Shown here: one piece after another, positions 1-6,456 of the stretch
How positions within the stretch are numbered: the stretch's first letter is position 1
Layout of the letters: each line of letters begins with the position of its first letter
Origin: Planctomycetaceae bacterium
Lineage (GTDB): Bacteria; Planctomycetota; Planctomycetia; Planctomycetales; Planctomycetaceae
DNA length: 7,461 nt
Assembly: GCA_015487825.1 (NCBI GenBank)
Contig: WFOZ01000617.1
Location: forward strand, 1-7,461
Reading direction: 5' to 3'
The notes under the pieces: generated by a model
Told to the model about the DNA's origin: nothing
Databases searched by the model: none
The model's input: only the letters and a program-made list of their open reading frames with translations
Translations under genes and position numbers: made by a program

Positions 1-75
1 CATCAAGGATAGTTACTTCCTGATTTACCTGTGAACTCACGGTTTTTTACTTGAGCAGTTTGTGCAACATGGTCT

Positions 76-97
76 CAGGCTGGAAAGCCTGCCCTAC
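76..97 (-). repeat. REP-like GTAG-tagged hairpin (copy 1)
   Basis: Read on the minus strand this is the tag GTAGGG followed at once by a perfect 6-bp stem (CAGGCT / AGCCTG) with a TTCC loop. The same layout, a GTAG tag at the 5' foot of a short hairpin, occurs at 3527-3552, 3583-3604 and 4450-4469 with different stem sequences. A GTAG tetranucleotide before a hairpin is the hallmark of REP elements mobilised by RAYT (TnpA-REP) enzymes; membership in that class is inferred. It lies just beyond the terminator of the coiled-coil gene, in non-coding sequence. Confidence 0.55.
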
Positions 98-112
98 GCT
101 CATTTCATTAAT

Positions 113-153
113 AAAAAACAGAAACAGACGCGCACTTTGCACGTCTATTTCTG
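113..153 (-). terminator. Intrinsic terminator of the coiled-coil gene
   Basis: The arms at 119-134 and 138-153 form a 16-bp stem closed by a 3-nt loop, followed on the minus strand by six U (113-118). Two positions are C/A mismatches if read as plus-strand RNA but become G·U pairs in minus-strand RNA, so the stem is complete only in the minus direction. It begins 12 nt after the stop codon of the gene ending at 166. Confidence 0.85.
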
Positions 154-165
154 CAAGGGGTAAAC

Positions 166-966
166 TTACAGGGGTCGATCTGCAAGTTCTTTTTTGAAGT
201 AGCTATCGATTTCATCAGTGACGTCTACCTGAGGTTCGAGGTCTCGCTCCACCGGGATTGAGCCGGTGATTTGAGTATTCGTATCCAGCAGACGTTCCTT
301 GATGTCGAGCTGCGTATTCAATTCTGCAATAAGTGATTTGGCTCGGTTGAGTGCACTGTCATCAAGTTGCTGGACATCGCTGGCTGCTTCAGCCGCCTGG
401 ATTGCTCGCATGCGGGCATCGAGTTGTGCCAGTTGTGCTTCGAGATCTTTTTTGGTGGAAATCAGAGTTGCAAGATGCTCTTCGTTGGCCTGCAACGATG
501 ATCGACGAGCCTGCAATATTTCCTGTTCCCGCTGGAATGTTTCTTCAGCCAGTTTGAAGCGGCGGAAACGGGTTGCCAGATCTTTTTCAACCTGTTGCTC
601 GGAATAAGATCGTCCTGCGATGACGTATTTTGTGTCGTCTCCATCCAGTTTTTCTCTCAAAGCCAGAATCGCTTCTTTCTGTTTGACGAGACCTTTTTCC
701 CGATTGACAACTGCTTTTTCGAGTGCTTCCAGCTCCACTTGTTGCTCAGCAATTACATGCATCGCATGACGGATTTCCGGTACGAGATCCTGCACCAATT
801 GCTCTGCGTGCTTCACTTCAAATTCGATAGGCACCTGACTTTTCACCGTTTGACGAATTTCCTGGCCACACGTTTTAATGTAAGAGAGCGCGTTTCGTCC
901 AAAAACGAATGTTCCCAAACCCGCTACCAGCAATCCACCAACAATCAACTTCTTGAACATAAACAT
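166..966 (-). CDS. Membrane-anchored coiled-coil protein, function unknown
   Basis: This 266-residue protein has a short N-terminus (MFMFKK), one hydrophobic segment at about residues 7-22 that can act as an uncleaved anchor or signal, and then a long, strongly charged helical body. Heptad-like helices run from about 54-107 and 123-193, separated by a short turn rich in Gly and Asp (108-122). The C-terminal tail (about 240-266) is acidic. The likely layout is an N-terminal anchor with the coiled coil outside the cytoplasm, but topology is not proven. The start was chosen because AGGAGG (979-974) sits 7 nt before this ATG. An in-frame ATG at 1029 would add 21 residues including three Cys and cannot be excluded. 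A BON-domain gene lies upstream on the same strand and a strong terminator lies downstream. I do not recognise the family. It is clearly a real gene, given its length, ribosome site and terminator. Confidence 0.85.
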   Translation of the reverse strand: MFMFKKLIVGGLLVAGLGTFVFGRNALSYIKTCGQEIRQTVKSQVPIEFEVKHAEQLVQDLVPEIRHAMHVIAEQQVELEALEKAVVNREKGLVKQKEAILALREKLDGDDTKYVIAGRSYSEQQVEKDLATRFRRFKLAEETFQREQEILQARRSSLQANEEHLATLISTKKDLEAQLAQLDARMRAIQAAEAASDVQQLDDSALNRAKSLIAELNTQLDIKERLLDTNTQITGSIPVERDLEPQVDVTDEIDSYFKKELADRPL

Positions 967-1241
967 AGATCTGCCTCCTGTATGAGGATCTTTTTGACAC
1001 AGTTTTTTCCAACAACATGCTTTTTTCATCTTCTCTCCCATGTACGAAGTGATTCCCGGTGAGTGTCTGAAACAGCCGGGACATACAGCTATTCGCTGTG
1101 GGGGATGAAATCTTGAGAAGAAAACAGAATAAAATGAAAAAACGATGCAAAATTGCCAAAACAGGGAGCACATTCCGACAGAAGAGTAGCCGTATCTCGT
1201 TTCCAGAACACAAGATAGGAAGACCGAGTGGGTTTCAGCTT
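967..1241 (-). other. Spacer between BON gene and coiled-coil gene
   Basis: No gene is supported here. Going down the minus strand there is a weak promoter candidate (TTGGCA at 1159-1154, TTTTAT at 1134-1129, spacing 19, long for sigma-70). Two small inverted repeats follow: ACAGC/GCTGT around 1085-1100, and CCCGG/CCGGG with a large loop around 1054-1080. They could form a structured leader for the coiled-coil gene. No U-tract follows either, so neither is a convincing terminator for the BON gene. Confidence 0.3.
974..979 (-). promoter_or_regulatory. Ribosome binding site AGGAGG deciding a start
   Basis: A consensus Shine-Dalgarno sequence lies 7 nt before the ATG at 966-964. It favours the MFMFKK start over the in-frame ATG at 1029, which itself has a weaker GGGAGA four nt upstream. 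Confidence 0.7.
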
Positions 1242-1478
1242 TTAATTTCGGAAAACTTTCAGATCATTCGTTACGTCGCCGAGTTCGGGCATTTTGAGCA
1301 GTGCCTCCTGAGCGATCTGTTTTTCGTAATAGCTGGAAACAACTCCACTGAGGCAGACGCGATCCTTTTTGAATGTCCAGCGGACTTCGCCGGAAAGCCC
1401 GGGCAAAACACGCTTTAAGGCAACAGAGACCATTTCGTGCAGGGAATGCCTGTTGTCAATGCGAATGGAATTGGTCAT
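1242..1478 (-). CDS. Small BON-domain protein
   Basis: This 78-residue protein is almost entirely one BON domain (bacterial OsmY and nodulation). The pattern is visible from about residue 8 to the end: an amphipathic helix ([17 protein letters not shown]), a strand, the conserved glycine in LSGVV (residues 43-47), a second helix with Lys and Ala ([10 protein letters not shown]), then the closing strand [12 protein letters not shown] domains are thought to bind membranes or other ligands. Unlike OsmY it has no signal peptide, so it probably stays in the cytoplasm, perhaps as a partner of another protein. The ATG at 1478 has GAGG 7 nt upstream. The reading frame is open further upstream to 1751, but that part does not look like protein and is left out. 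The coiled-coil gene follows 275 bp downstream on the same strand; a functional link is possible but unproven. Confidence 0.75.
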   Translation of the reverse strand: MTNSIRIDNRHSLHEMVSVALKRVLPGLSGEVRWTFKKDRVCLSGVVSSYYEKQIAQEALLKMPELGDVTNDLKVFRN

Positions 1479-1774
1479 GGAAAAGCCTCGATAGAATACC
1501 ACTTTAAGTGGGTGGAGAACTACGTATCTGTTCCATCGGTTCTGAAGCCTGCTCGCCCCCTTTGCTAAGTGATATTCAGTAACAATTCCAATCGAAAAAA
1601 AGTACGCCCCTCCCCCATCCCTGAATGTTATGGCAATCCAAATGAATGCTGTGATCGCGCAAACTGTTGCAAGTCGAACTGCTGCGTCAGGGATATTCCC
1701 GATGGCAGGAAACAATGTCGCAGGGTGCATCGTGACGCGTTCCGAAAACATTCGGTAACTTACTTTGGCAGACT
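1479..1774. other. Non-coding spacer between ruvA and the BON gene
   Basis: No gene is supported in these 296 bp. An inverted repeat CCACTT-T-AAGTGG (1499-1511) lies 20 bp upstream of the BON start, where an operator or leader hairpin could sit. A minus-strand G-rich run (about 1606-1622) is followed by seven T (about 1594-1600), but there is no hairpin before the T-run, so I do not call a terminator. No good -35/-10 pair was found. Confidence 0.3.
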
Positions 1775-2401
1775 TCAGGAATATTCCTGCTGGTAGATAA
1801 CCGCGAGCAGGTCTTCGACTTTTTTGTATTTCTTGCCGCCCTCTAATGCGACGTCAAGTTTATTACGGGCATCTTCTGCGGTATGCCCGAGAGCCAGAAG
1901 TGCTTCGTAGGTATCTGCAACAATGTCGTTCATCGGTTCTGTTGTGCCATCCGCGCCCTGATCAACCATCAGGGCGAAGCGTGTCATTTTTCGTCGCAGC
2001 TTGGCAACAATTCGATCCGCAACTGCAGGACCGATGCCGGGTAGCGTGCTGAGCGTTTTCGTATCCTGCTGCTCAATCGCAGCGGCTACTTCCCGAACAG
2101 GACGCACAATCGCCTTCAACGCTTTTTTCATACCAAGGCCATCGACCGAACAGATCAACTCAAAAAAAGTCCGCTCAGCATGCGTGGTAAAACCGACCAT
2201 GCGCGGGGTCAGTCGTCCTCCCTTTTGCGGATTCCCTTCCAGATAAGTCATCGTCTGCAAGCGAATATGCTCACCGATTTTTGATTGCAGTTGCCTGCGT
2301 ACAAAATCGGGAACGTAAACTTCCAGTTCAAAAGGCCCTGCTTCAATAAAGGCGGAAGTCTCTTCTAACGCAATCAATTTCCCCTGAATGGACGCTATCA
2401 A
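1775..2401 (-). CDS. ruvA: Holliday junction branch migration complex subunit RuvA
   Basis: RuvA binds four-way DNA junctions as a tetramer and loads the RuvB helicase for branch migration in recombinational repair. The 208-residue length fits the family. Residues 1-70 are the OB-fold domain I, starting MIASIQGKL as in other RuvA proteins. Two helix-hairpin-helix motifs follow: [13 protein letters not shown] (86-98) and [16 protein letters not shown] (120-135). After a flexible linker (about 148-158) comes domain III, which contacts RuvB (about 159-208, with [13 protein letters not shown]). The start is the second of two adjacent TTG codons (2401-2399): AGGAGA at 2412-2407 lies 5 nt before it, and it places the canonical Met-Ile at the N-terminus. 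Upstream in-frame ATGs would add an unrelated extension. The acidic-pin loop (51-71) is longer than in E. coli and contains Lys60 and Arg63. No ruvB or ruvC is in the window. Confidence 0.93.
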   Translation of the reverse strand: MIASIQGKLIALEETSAFIEAGPFELEVYVPDFVRRQLQSKIGEHIRLQTMTYLEGNPQKGGRLTPRMVGFTTHAERTFFELICSVDGLGMKKALKAIVRPVREVAAAIEQQDTKTLSTLPGIGPAVADRIVAKLRRKMTRFALMVDQGADGTTEPMNDIVADTYEALLALGHTAEDARNKLDVALEGGKKYKKVEDLLAVIYQQEYS

Positions 2402-2696
2402 CAATCTCTCCTGAATCTGTTCTCTTATTGTAATCCCGGCAGTCGAATTTTCGTGAATCTTGCATATCTGATGAAAGATGAACTTCGGATCATGGTTACA
2501 GAGGCGGTATTCTACCGTCTGTTCCATGAAATGTCCAAACGGGCCTCAGGCAGACGGCAGAGTGTTCTCCCCTTGCTTCCACGATCCAAACGGAAACAAT
2601 AATTCGCGTTGAAGCTATGCGAATAGTTCCGCAACAGCATGGTCGGCCTGCAGGCGGTTTCTTTCCGACTCGGCAATGGTTATTCAAAAATGGATT
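2402..2696. other. Spacer upstream of ruvA, no gene supported
   Basis: These 295 bp separate ruvA from the 225-residue gene upstream of it on the same strand. They hold the ruvA ribosome site and the TACAAT noted with it. Short open frames on both strands (for example a 43-codon plus frame at 2471-2602) lack ribosome sites and recognisable motifs. I see no terminator for the gene ending at 2697. Confidence 0.3.
2407..2412 (-). promoter_or_regulatory. Ribosome binding site for ruvA, supports TTG start
   Basis: AGGAGA lies 5 nt before the second TTG (2401) and only 2 nt before the first (2404), favouring the second. A -10-like TACAAT (2432-2427) just upstream would give a very short leader, but no convincing -35 goes with it. 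Confidence 0.6.
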
Positions 2697-3374
2697 TTAA
2701 CCAGACATAATACCTGGAAAATAAGCTCTAACTTCCGGCCTTTCCACGAAGATCTTTATTTCCATATCTTGGTGGATTTCGTTAGGCAGACAGCCAATTT
2801 CCTGCATCAATAAACTTGTCATTTTGTTCCAGATGTCTTGAAGTGACAACTCACTGGAATATTCATGTACGAGTGAGACAAGTTCACGAAGCGTACCAAT
2901 TCCCTTATATCGCTCGCGGGGAATCATGACGTTGAAGCCATCAGATATCGCATAGTAAAGCGCATAGTTGCTTCCTACCATCAAAGACAACTGCCCACCA
3001 GCTTCGTGATATTCAATCAGTAGTTTTTGTGCAATTGCTTTCTCTTCAATCACATTATGGCTGTCAATCGATTCAATAAGTGAATCCCATTCGGTAGCTA
3101 ATGTTATGCGGTGAAGATAGGCGTCTGTGTAAGAATGGCGCCAAACTATGATTTCCTTTTCGAGAGGAGGAACTCCAGGATCATCCCTGTCAAAAGGATA
3201 ACGCCAGCGTATTTCAGTGCCGTCGGCTAATGTTGCAAATAGCTTGCCCATTTGCCTGTGAGAACCGGATTTAGAAATAAATCGATTCGAAACAATTTTC
3301 AGAGATTTAATCGTACCACGAAAAAGCACAAAGATGACCGGAGGGTCATTGCGAAACTCATCAAACCAGAGCAT
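2697..3374 (-). CDS. Hypothetical protein, 225 residues, unrecognised
   Basis: I do not recognise the family. The protein has no signal peptide, no membrane segment and no cysteine-rich site. It looks like a soluble alpha/beta protein: an N-terminal strand-rich part (about 1-55, for example VIFVLFRGTIKSLKIV), an acidic loop (RDDPGVPPLEKE, about 63-74), then mainly helices with hydrophobic patches. It ends in a short strand (KIFVERPEVRAYF). The ATG at 3374 has no Shine-Dalgarno sequence; a later Met (MGKLF, about residue 42) is an alternative start with no better site. A good minus-strand promoter (3471-3498) lies about 90 nt upstream, which supports transcription. It lies between ruvA and the divergent membrane-protein gene, in sequence that looks more AT-rich than the flanks. 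An accessory gene is possible. Confidence 0.6.
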   Translation of the reverse strand: MLWFDEFRNDPPVIFVLFRGTIKSLKIVSNRFISKSGSHRQMGKLFATLADGTEIRWRYPFDRDDPGVPPLEKEIIVWRHSYTDAYLHRITLATEWDSLIESIDSHNVIEEKAIAQKLLIEYHEAGGQLSLMVGSNYALYYAISDGFNVMIPRERYKGIGTLRELVSLVHEYSSELSLQDIWNKMTSLLMQEIGCLPNEIHQDMEIKIFVERPEVRAYFPGIMSG

Positions 3375-3381
3375 TTTGCAG

Positions 3382-3462
3382 GCTGATCTTAGTCAATCAG
3401 CACGTCCGCATGTATTGCGGATAACATGGAGTTAAAAAAGCAAGACGGAATTTGAACCCGTC
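3382..3462 (-). promoter_or_regulatory. Structured leader with three hairpins
   Basis: Three stem-loops follow one another between the predicted transcript start (about 3464) and the ATG at 3374. Hairpin A (3462-3444) has GACGGG pairing with TCCGTC, including one G·U, and is followed 4 nt later by six U (3439-3434). Hairpin B (3421-3405) has TCCGCA pairing with TGCGGA. Hairpin C (3401-3382) has GCTGAT pairing with ATCAGC and ends 7 nt before the ATG, where a ribosome site would be. Hairpin A plus its U-run resembles an attenuator or very short terminator; this is inference. Confidence 0.35.
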
Positions 3463-3470
3463 ACGGCACG

Positions 3471-3498
3471 ATTCTAGTCAAGGAAATCTGGTTGTCAA
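3471..3498 (-). promoter_or_regulatory. Sigma-70-type promoter for the 225-residue gene
   Basis: On the minus strand a perfect -35 TTGACA (3498-3493) is separated by 16 bp from a -10 TAGAAT (3476-3471; 5 of 6 match TATAAT). It points at the gene starting at 3374 and predicts a start near 3464. It is the best promoter match in the window. Confidence 0.55.
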
Positions 3499-3525
3499 GA
3501 TAATTTATTAACTATTCAGCGTTGG

Positions 3526-3552
3526 CGTAGGGTCCGCTACCCGCGGACTACG
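3526..3552 (+). repeat. REP-like GTAG-tagged hairpin (copy 2, left half of pair)
   Basis: GTAGGG (3527-3532) is followed by a stem GTCCGC (3532-3537) / GCGGAC (3543-3548) with loop TACCC. The outer CGTA (3526-3529) and TACG (3549-3552) can also pair. It faces copy 3, and the two share the stem core GTCCGC. Confidence 0.6.
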
Positions 3553-3582
3553 ATGGGAGATGGAGCCTGCTATTTCTGCGGT

Positions 3583-3604
3583 GGTCCGCAATAGCGGACC
3601 CTAC
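3583..3604 (-). repeat. REP-like GTAG-tagged hairpin (copy 3, right half of pair)
   Basis: On the minus strand the tag GTAGGG (3604-3599) runs into a perfect 7-bp stem GGTCCGC / GCGGACC with a TATT loop. With copy 2 it forms an inverted pair around a 30-bp spacer, the arrangement called a BIME in enterobacteria. Confidence 0.6.
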
Positions 3605-3635
3605 AAACAACCTTAATTTCTGCAATAACCAAACA

Positions 3636-3665
3636 TTGCTGAACAGTTTCGATAATTATTATGAT
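3636..3665 (+). promoter_or_regulatory. Weak promoter candidate for the zinc-ribbon gene
   Basis: TTGCTG (3636-3641) and TATGAT (3660-3665; 5 of 6 to consensus) are 18 bp apart, about 50 bp before the ATG at 3718. The -35 is poor. A later TACAAT (3702-3707) has no -35 partner. Confidence 0.3.
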
Positions 3666-3717
3666 CTGAATTTATCGCTATGAGACGGCGAAGTTTCGTC
3701 ATACAATTGCATTTGCC

Positions 3718-4368
3718 ATGAAAATTCCCCGAACCAGACTGATAGAAGCAAGCTGTCGACTGACGCATCTTTCCGTTCTCGTATTTCCGGGGTTAGCAGG
3801 CTTGGCAACATTTGCGATGTTCTATATTGGTTTGCCTGTCATCCTTGCTGTTCGGGATCAAGTGGATGGCCAATTAGGAATGATGCTTTCCATTGCGTTG
3901 CTCCTGCCTGTGATAAGCTCTCCTCTTCTTCTACCTTTGGTTGCAATATATTTGATTGATCGCCGGATTGGAATTCGGTGCCCGAACTGTAATGTATCCC
4001 TTACTCTGCGATGCAACCTGGATAAGGTTCTCGTTACTGGAAAGTGTAGCCGGTGTAACTGTGCTGTGTTGCTTGATGAGGATATTGAAGAGCCAACAGT
4101 CAAGCCTCGTTCATCGTTGATTATCCCTTTGATAATGATGGGTGCAATTCTTCTCTGTATTTTGGTTATTTTGGCGATGCGTTCCCCGGACATCTACCAG
4201 ATCAATGTCTCAGAAACAATTGTCGAATTCGGCTTGATAATAGCCGCGTTAATTCTTCTCGGCTGGATACAGCCTGTCATTTCCCAAAAAATGAATGCCC
4301 GCTGGGAACGCGAAGCTGAATCTGAGACGCCGCAAAGTGATTCGGAAATCAGTTTAGACAATAAATAA
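3718..4368 (+). CDS. Four-helix membrane protein with a zinc-ribbon-like loop
   Basis: This 216-residue protein has four predicted membrane segments at about residues 20-43, 54-80, 133-154 and 168-189. The loop between segments 2 and 3 carries CPNC (88-91) and CSRC (110-113), with extra cysteines at 99 and 115. This CxxC-x18-CxxC spacing fits a small zinc ribbon. With positively charged residues after segment 2 (DRRIGIR), the ribbon, N-terminus and acidic C-terminal tail are probably cytoplasmic. I do not recognise the family and assign no function; a metal-binding structural or sensing role is only a guess. The ATG at 3718 has no clear Shine-Dalgarno sequence, which is not rare in Planctomycetes. 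It is transcribed away from the 225-residue gene across a shared spacer. The sulfatase starts 179 bp downstream, with a REP-like hairpin between them. Confidence 0.7.
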   Translation: MKIPRTRLIEASCRLTHLSVLVFPGLAGLATFAMFYIGLPVILAVRDQVDGQLGMMLSIALLLPVISSPLLLPLVAIYLIDRRIGIRCPNCNVSLTLRCNLDKVLVTGKCSRCNCAVLLDEDIEEPTVKPRSSLIIPLIMMGAILLCILVILAMRSPDIYQINVSETIVEFGLIIAALILLGWIQPVISQKMNARWEREAESETPQSDSEISLDNK

Positions 4369-4449
4369 CAGTCGGTAGTGGTCACATCCATAGCTACTAC
4401 TCTCCAGAGACTGGAATTGCGTTGCCTAACATCGTATCTTATGTGGTTC

Positions 4450-4469
4450 GTAGACCTGCTGCGCGGGTC
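4450..4469 (+). repeat. REP-like GTAG-tagged hairpin (copy 4)
   Basis: GTAG (4450-4453) overlaps a 7-bp stem GACCTGC (4453-4459) / GCGGGTC (4463-4469) with a TGC loop and one G·U pair. It sits in the 179-bp spacer between the membrane-protein gene and the sulfatase. It might slow transcription, but no T-run follows, so I do not call it a terminator. Confidence 0.45.
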
Positions 4470-4547
4470 GGGATTGATACAGATTTGCACATCTATCATC
4501 CGCCTGTCGGATTTTACAACTTCGGATCGAAAGGAATGTGGCGTTAA

Positions 4548-6032
4548 ATGCTCCGGAAAACAACATTACTTCTGCTTCTTGCCTGCATTGTTCTGTTTGG
4601 AAAAACCTCGCTACTCAGTGCTGCAACTCCGAATGTAATTTTCATTCTGACCGACGACCAGCGATGGGATCAGCTCGGTTGCGAGGGGCATCCTTATTTG
4701 AAGACGCCTCATATCGACCGGCTGGCAAAAGAAGGCGTTCGCTTCTCGAATATGTTTGTCACAACATCGCTTTGCTCGCCCAGTCGGGCATCGTTTCTTT
4801 CCGGTCTGTATGCGAACACGCATGGGGTAACCAATAACTTCACCGATTATCCCCGCGACCTGGCGAGTTTTCCACGTCGGTTACAGGAAAACGGATATCA
4901 AACCGCTTACATCGGTAAATGGCACATGGGGGAAGCGGATGATTCCAAACGTCCCGGCTTCGATTACTGGGTGACTCATAAAGGACAGGGGAAGTATTAC
5001 GATACAACGTTCAATGTGAACGGTACGCGAAAAGTTGTTCCCGGTTATTACACGCAAGTTGTCACCGATATGGCATTGAACTGGCTGGATAAAAAGCAGA
5101 GTTCAAAACCGTTTCTGTTGATTCTGGGACATAAAGCCCCGCACACGCCGTTTACTCCCGAAAAGAAATACGAACACGCCTTTGATGGCATCGAAGTGAA
5201 TTATCCGCACAGTGCGTTTCATCTGGAGGGAAAACCGGAGTGGATTAAACAACGCCTCGATACCTGGCACGGCATCTACGGTCCTTTATATGGCTTCCGC
5301 GAAAAGTTCCCGGATCGAAATGCGGCAGCGGTTCTCGATTTTGAACGGTTCTCGAAATCGTACACAGCAAGTATTTTATCAGTGGATGATTCGGTCGGTC
5401 GCATTTACGAAACGCTGCGAAAGAAACGCCTGCTTGATGACACTGTCATTATTTTCGCAGGCGATAACGGCATGTTTCTGGGGGAACATGGCATGTCCGA
5501 CAAACGAGCGATGCACGAACCATCTATTCGCGTTCCTTTGATTGTTCGCTATCCGAAACTGGTTCGTCCCGGCAGCGTAATTGATCAACAGGTTCTGAAT
5601 ATCGACGTCGCACCGAGTGTTGTCGAATTGTGCGATGCTCCCGCGTTAAAAAACATTCATGGGAAATCGTGGGTACAACTGCTTAAAGGGAAAACAGAAG
5701 GTTGGAGAACCGCCTGGTACTACGAATACAATTACGAAAAACAGTTCCCATACACGCCGAATGTGCGAGGGATTCGAACCGATCGCTGGAAATATATGCG
5801 ATATCCTCACGGCGACGGCAAACCGGATCGCCACATGGCGGAACTGTACGACCTGAAAAACGATCCCGGCGAAAACATGAACTTAATTAACAAGCCGGAA
5901 CATAAAGAACTGGTTGCCAAACTAAGAAAACAACTCGATCAACTAATGGCAGAAACTGGCGAACAAGCTTGGAAAACGATGCCGTTGGATGAGGGAATTA
6001 AAACGAAACTGCCTGATAAAGATATTCGGTGA
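4548..6032 (+). CDS. Secreted Cys-type sulfatase (family S1)
   Basis: This 494-residue enzyme of the alkaline-phosphatase fold is predicted to hydrolyse sulfate esters, probably on a sulfated glycan. The N-terminus has a signal peptide with cleavage near residues 25-26 (SLLSA/AT), placing it outside the cytoplasm. The metal-binding TDDQ is at 35-38. The CSPSR motif at 76-80 carries Cys76, which must be converted to formylglycine by a maturation enzyme not in this window. Other active-site residues visible are Lys124 and His126 (GKWHMG), Lys196 and His199 (HKAPH), Asp306-Asn307 (GDNG) and Lys319 (DKR). The C-terminal part (about 404-494, with [11 protein letters not shown] and [11 protein letters not shown]) is the usual small domain. 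The pattern FLGEHG..DKR resembles N-acetylglucosamine-6-sulfatase or mucin-desulfating sulfatases, but the substrate cannot be fixed. AAGGAA lies 11 nt before the ATG. aroH follows 49 bp later. Confidence 0.93.
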   Translation: MLRKTTLLLLLACIVLFGKTSLLSAATPNVIFILTDDQRWDQLGCEGHPYLKTPHIDRLAKEGVRFSNMFVTTSLCSPSRASFLSGLYANTHGVTNNFTDYPRDLASFPRRLQENGYQTAYIGKWHMGEADDSKRPGFDYWVTHKGQGKYYDTTFNVNGTRKVVPGYYTQVVTDMALNWLDKKQSSKPFLLILGHKAPHTPFTPEKKYEHAFDGIEVNYPHSAFHLEGKPEWIKQRLDTWHGIYGPLYGFREKFPDRNAAAVLDFERFSKSYTASILSVDDSVGRIYETLRKKRLLDDTVIIFAGDNGMFLGEHGMSDKRAMHEPSIRVPLIVRYPKLVRPGSVIDQQVLNIDVAPSVVELCDAPALKNIHGKSWVQLLKGKTEGWRTAWYYEYNYEKQFPYTPNVRGIRTDRWKYMRYPHGDGKPDRHMAELYDLKNDPGENMNLINKPEHKELVAKLRKQLDQLMAETGEQAWKTMPLDEGIKTKLPDKDIR

Positions 6033-6081
6033 ATGATAGTGTGGCACTGTTTGAGATAAACTGGGAAGCAAAGGAAATCTG

Positions 6082-6453
6082 ATGCTCGTTCGAGGCATTC
6101 GCGGGGCCATCTCGGCTGATGAAAATTCACGGGAAGCAATTCTGCAGGCAACCAATGAGTTGCTTCAGGAAGTGCTTCGCGCGAACGAAATAGACGATTT
6201 TGAAGATATCGTCTCAGCCGTTTTCACGACCACTCCCGATTTAACAGCCAGTTTCCCCGCAGAAGCCGCCCGGGATCTGGGGATGAGCGAAGTGCCGCTG
6301 TTGTGTGCCTCGGAAATTGCAGTACCGAATTCGCTACCGATGTGTATTCGCGTGTTGCTGCACGTTAATACCGAAAAAAAACAAAGCGATATCACCCATG
6401 TCTATATGAAAGACGCCATGAAACTGCGTCCTGATATGACCAGTGCGCAGTAG
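6082..6453 (+). CDS. aroH: Chorismate mutase, AroH type
   Basis: This monofunctional enzyme turns chorismate into prephenate, the first step towards phenylalanine and tyrosine, in the cytoplasm. The 123-residue protein fits the trimeric AroH family (B. subtilis AroH is 127). Active-site residues of that family are visible: Arg7 in RGIRG, Arg64 in [10 protein letters not shown] (equivalent to Arg63 of B. subtilis), Cys75 and Glu78 (CASE), Arg90 (CIRV), Tyr108 (HVY) and Arg116 (LRPD). All are intact, so it should be active. AAGGAA lies 5 nt before the ATG. It starts 49 bp after the sulfatase with no terminator seen between, so co-transcription is likely although the functions are unrelated. Its stop is 3 bp from the stop of the converging fhcB. 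Confidence 0.95.
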   Translation: MLVRGIRGAISADENSREAILQATNELLQEVLRANEIDDFEDIVSAVFTTTPDLTASFPAEAARDLGMSEVPLLCASEIAVPNSLPMCIRVLLHVNTEKKQSDITHVYMKDAMKLRPDMTSAQ

Positions 6454-6456
6454 AAG

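Larger units (their letters stand above)
3375..3717. other. Divergent intergenic region, 343 bp
   Basis: This is the spacer between the minus-strand 225-residue gene and the plus-strand membrane-protein gene. From left to right it holds the structured leader (3382-3462), the minus promoter (3471-3498), the head-to-head REP-like pair (3526-3604) and an AT-rich stretch with a weak plus promoter. No tRNA or open reading frame is supported. Confidence 0.6.

Noticed and set aside
595..1062. A 155-codon open frame on the plus strand.
   Set aside because: It lies opposite the coiled-coil gene, has no ribosome site, and its Cys/Phe/Leu-rich composition is typical of the reverse strand of a Glu/Lys-rich coiled coil.
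1594..1622. G-quadruplex or terminator on the minus strand (runs of G followed by seven T).
   Set aside because: There are only three runs of three or more G, and no hairpin precedes the T-run.
1479..1751. An extension of the BON protein to 169 residues with a hydrophobic segment.
   Set aside because: The extra part does not look like a signal or a domain and has no ribosome site, while the ATG at 1478 has GAGG at good spacing and fits one BON domain exactly.
1776..1789. Perfect 14-bp palindrome CAGGAATATTCCTG at the end of ruvA.
   Set aside because: It lies in the last codons and stop of ruvA, has no loop or T-run, and one such palindrome in a window of this size is not surprising by chance.
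2402..2527. An N-terminal extension of RuvA back to an upstream ATG at 2527.
   Set aside because: The extension has no family counterpart. AGGAGA before the TTG at 2401 and the canonical Met-Ile start fix the shorter form.
2471..2602. A 43-codon plus-strand frame faintly like the start of an Rpn-type nuclease (FYRLFHEM).
   Set aside because: It is too short, has no ribosome site, and ends in low-complexity basic residues; the resemblance covers only a few residues.
3440..3475. A tRNA 3' fragment: on the minus strand GGGTTCAAAT resembles a T-loop with a 5-6-bp stem.
   Set aside because: No matching acceptor 5' half, D-arm or 7-nt anticodon loop was found upstream. The sequence is better explained as the first hairpin of a leader directly downstream of a promoter.
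4548..4625. Lipoprotein signal in the sulfatase (LLAC at residues 10-13).
   Set aside because: The hydrophobic stretch continues past the Cys and ends in a good type I cleavage site near residue 25, so an ordinary signal peptide is more likely.
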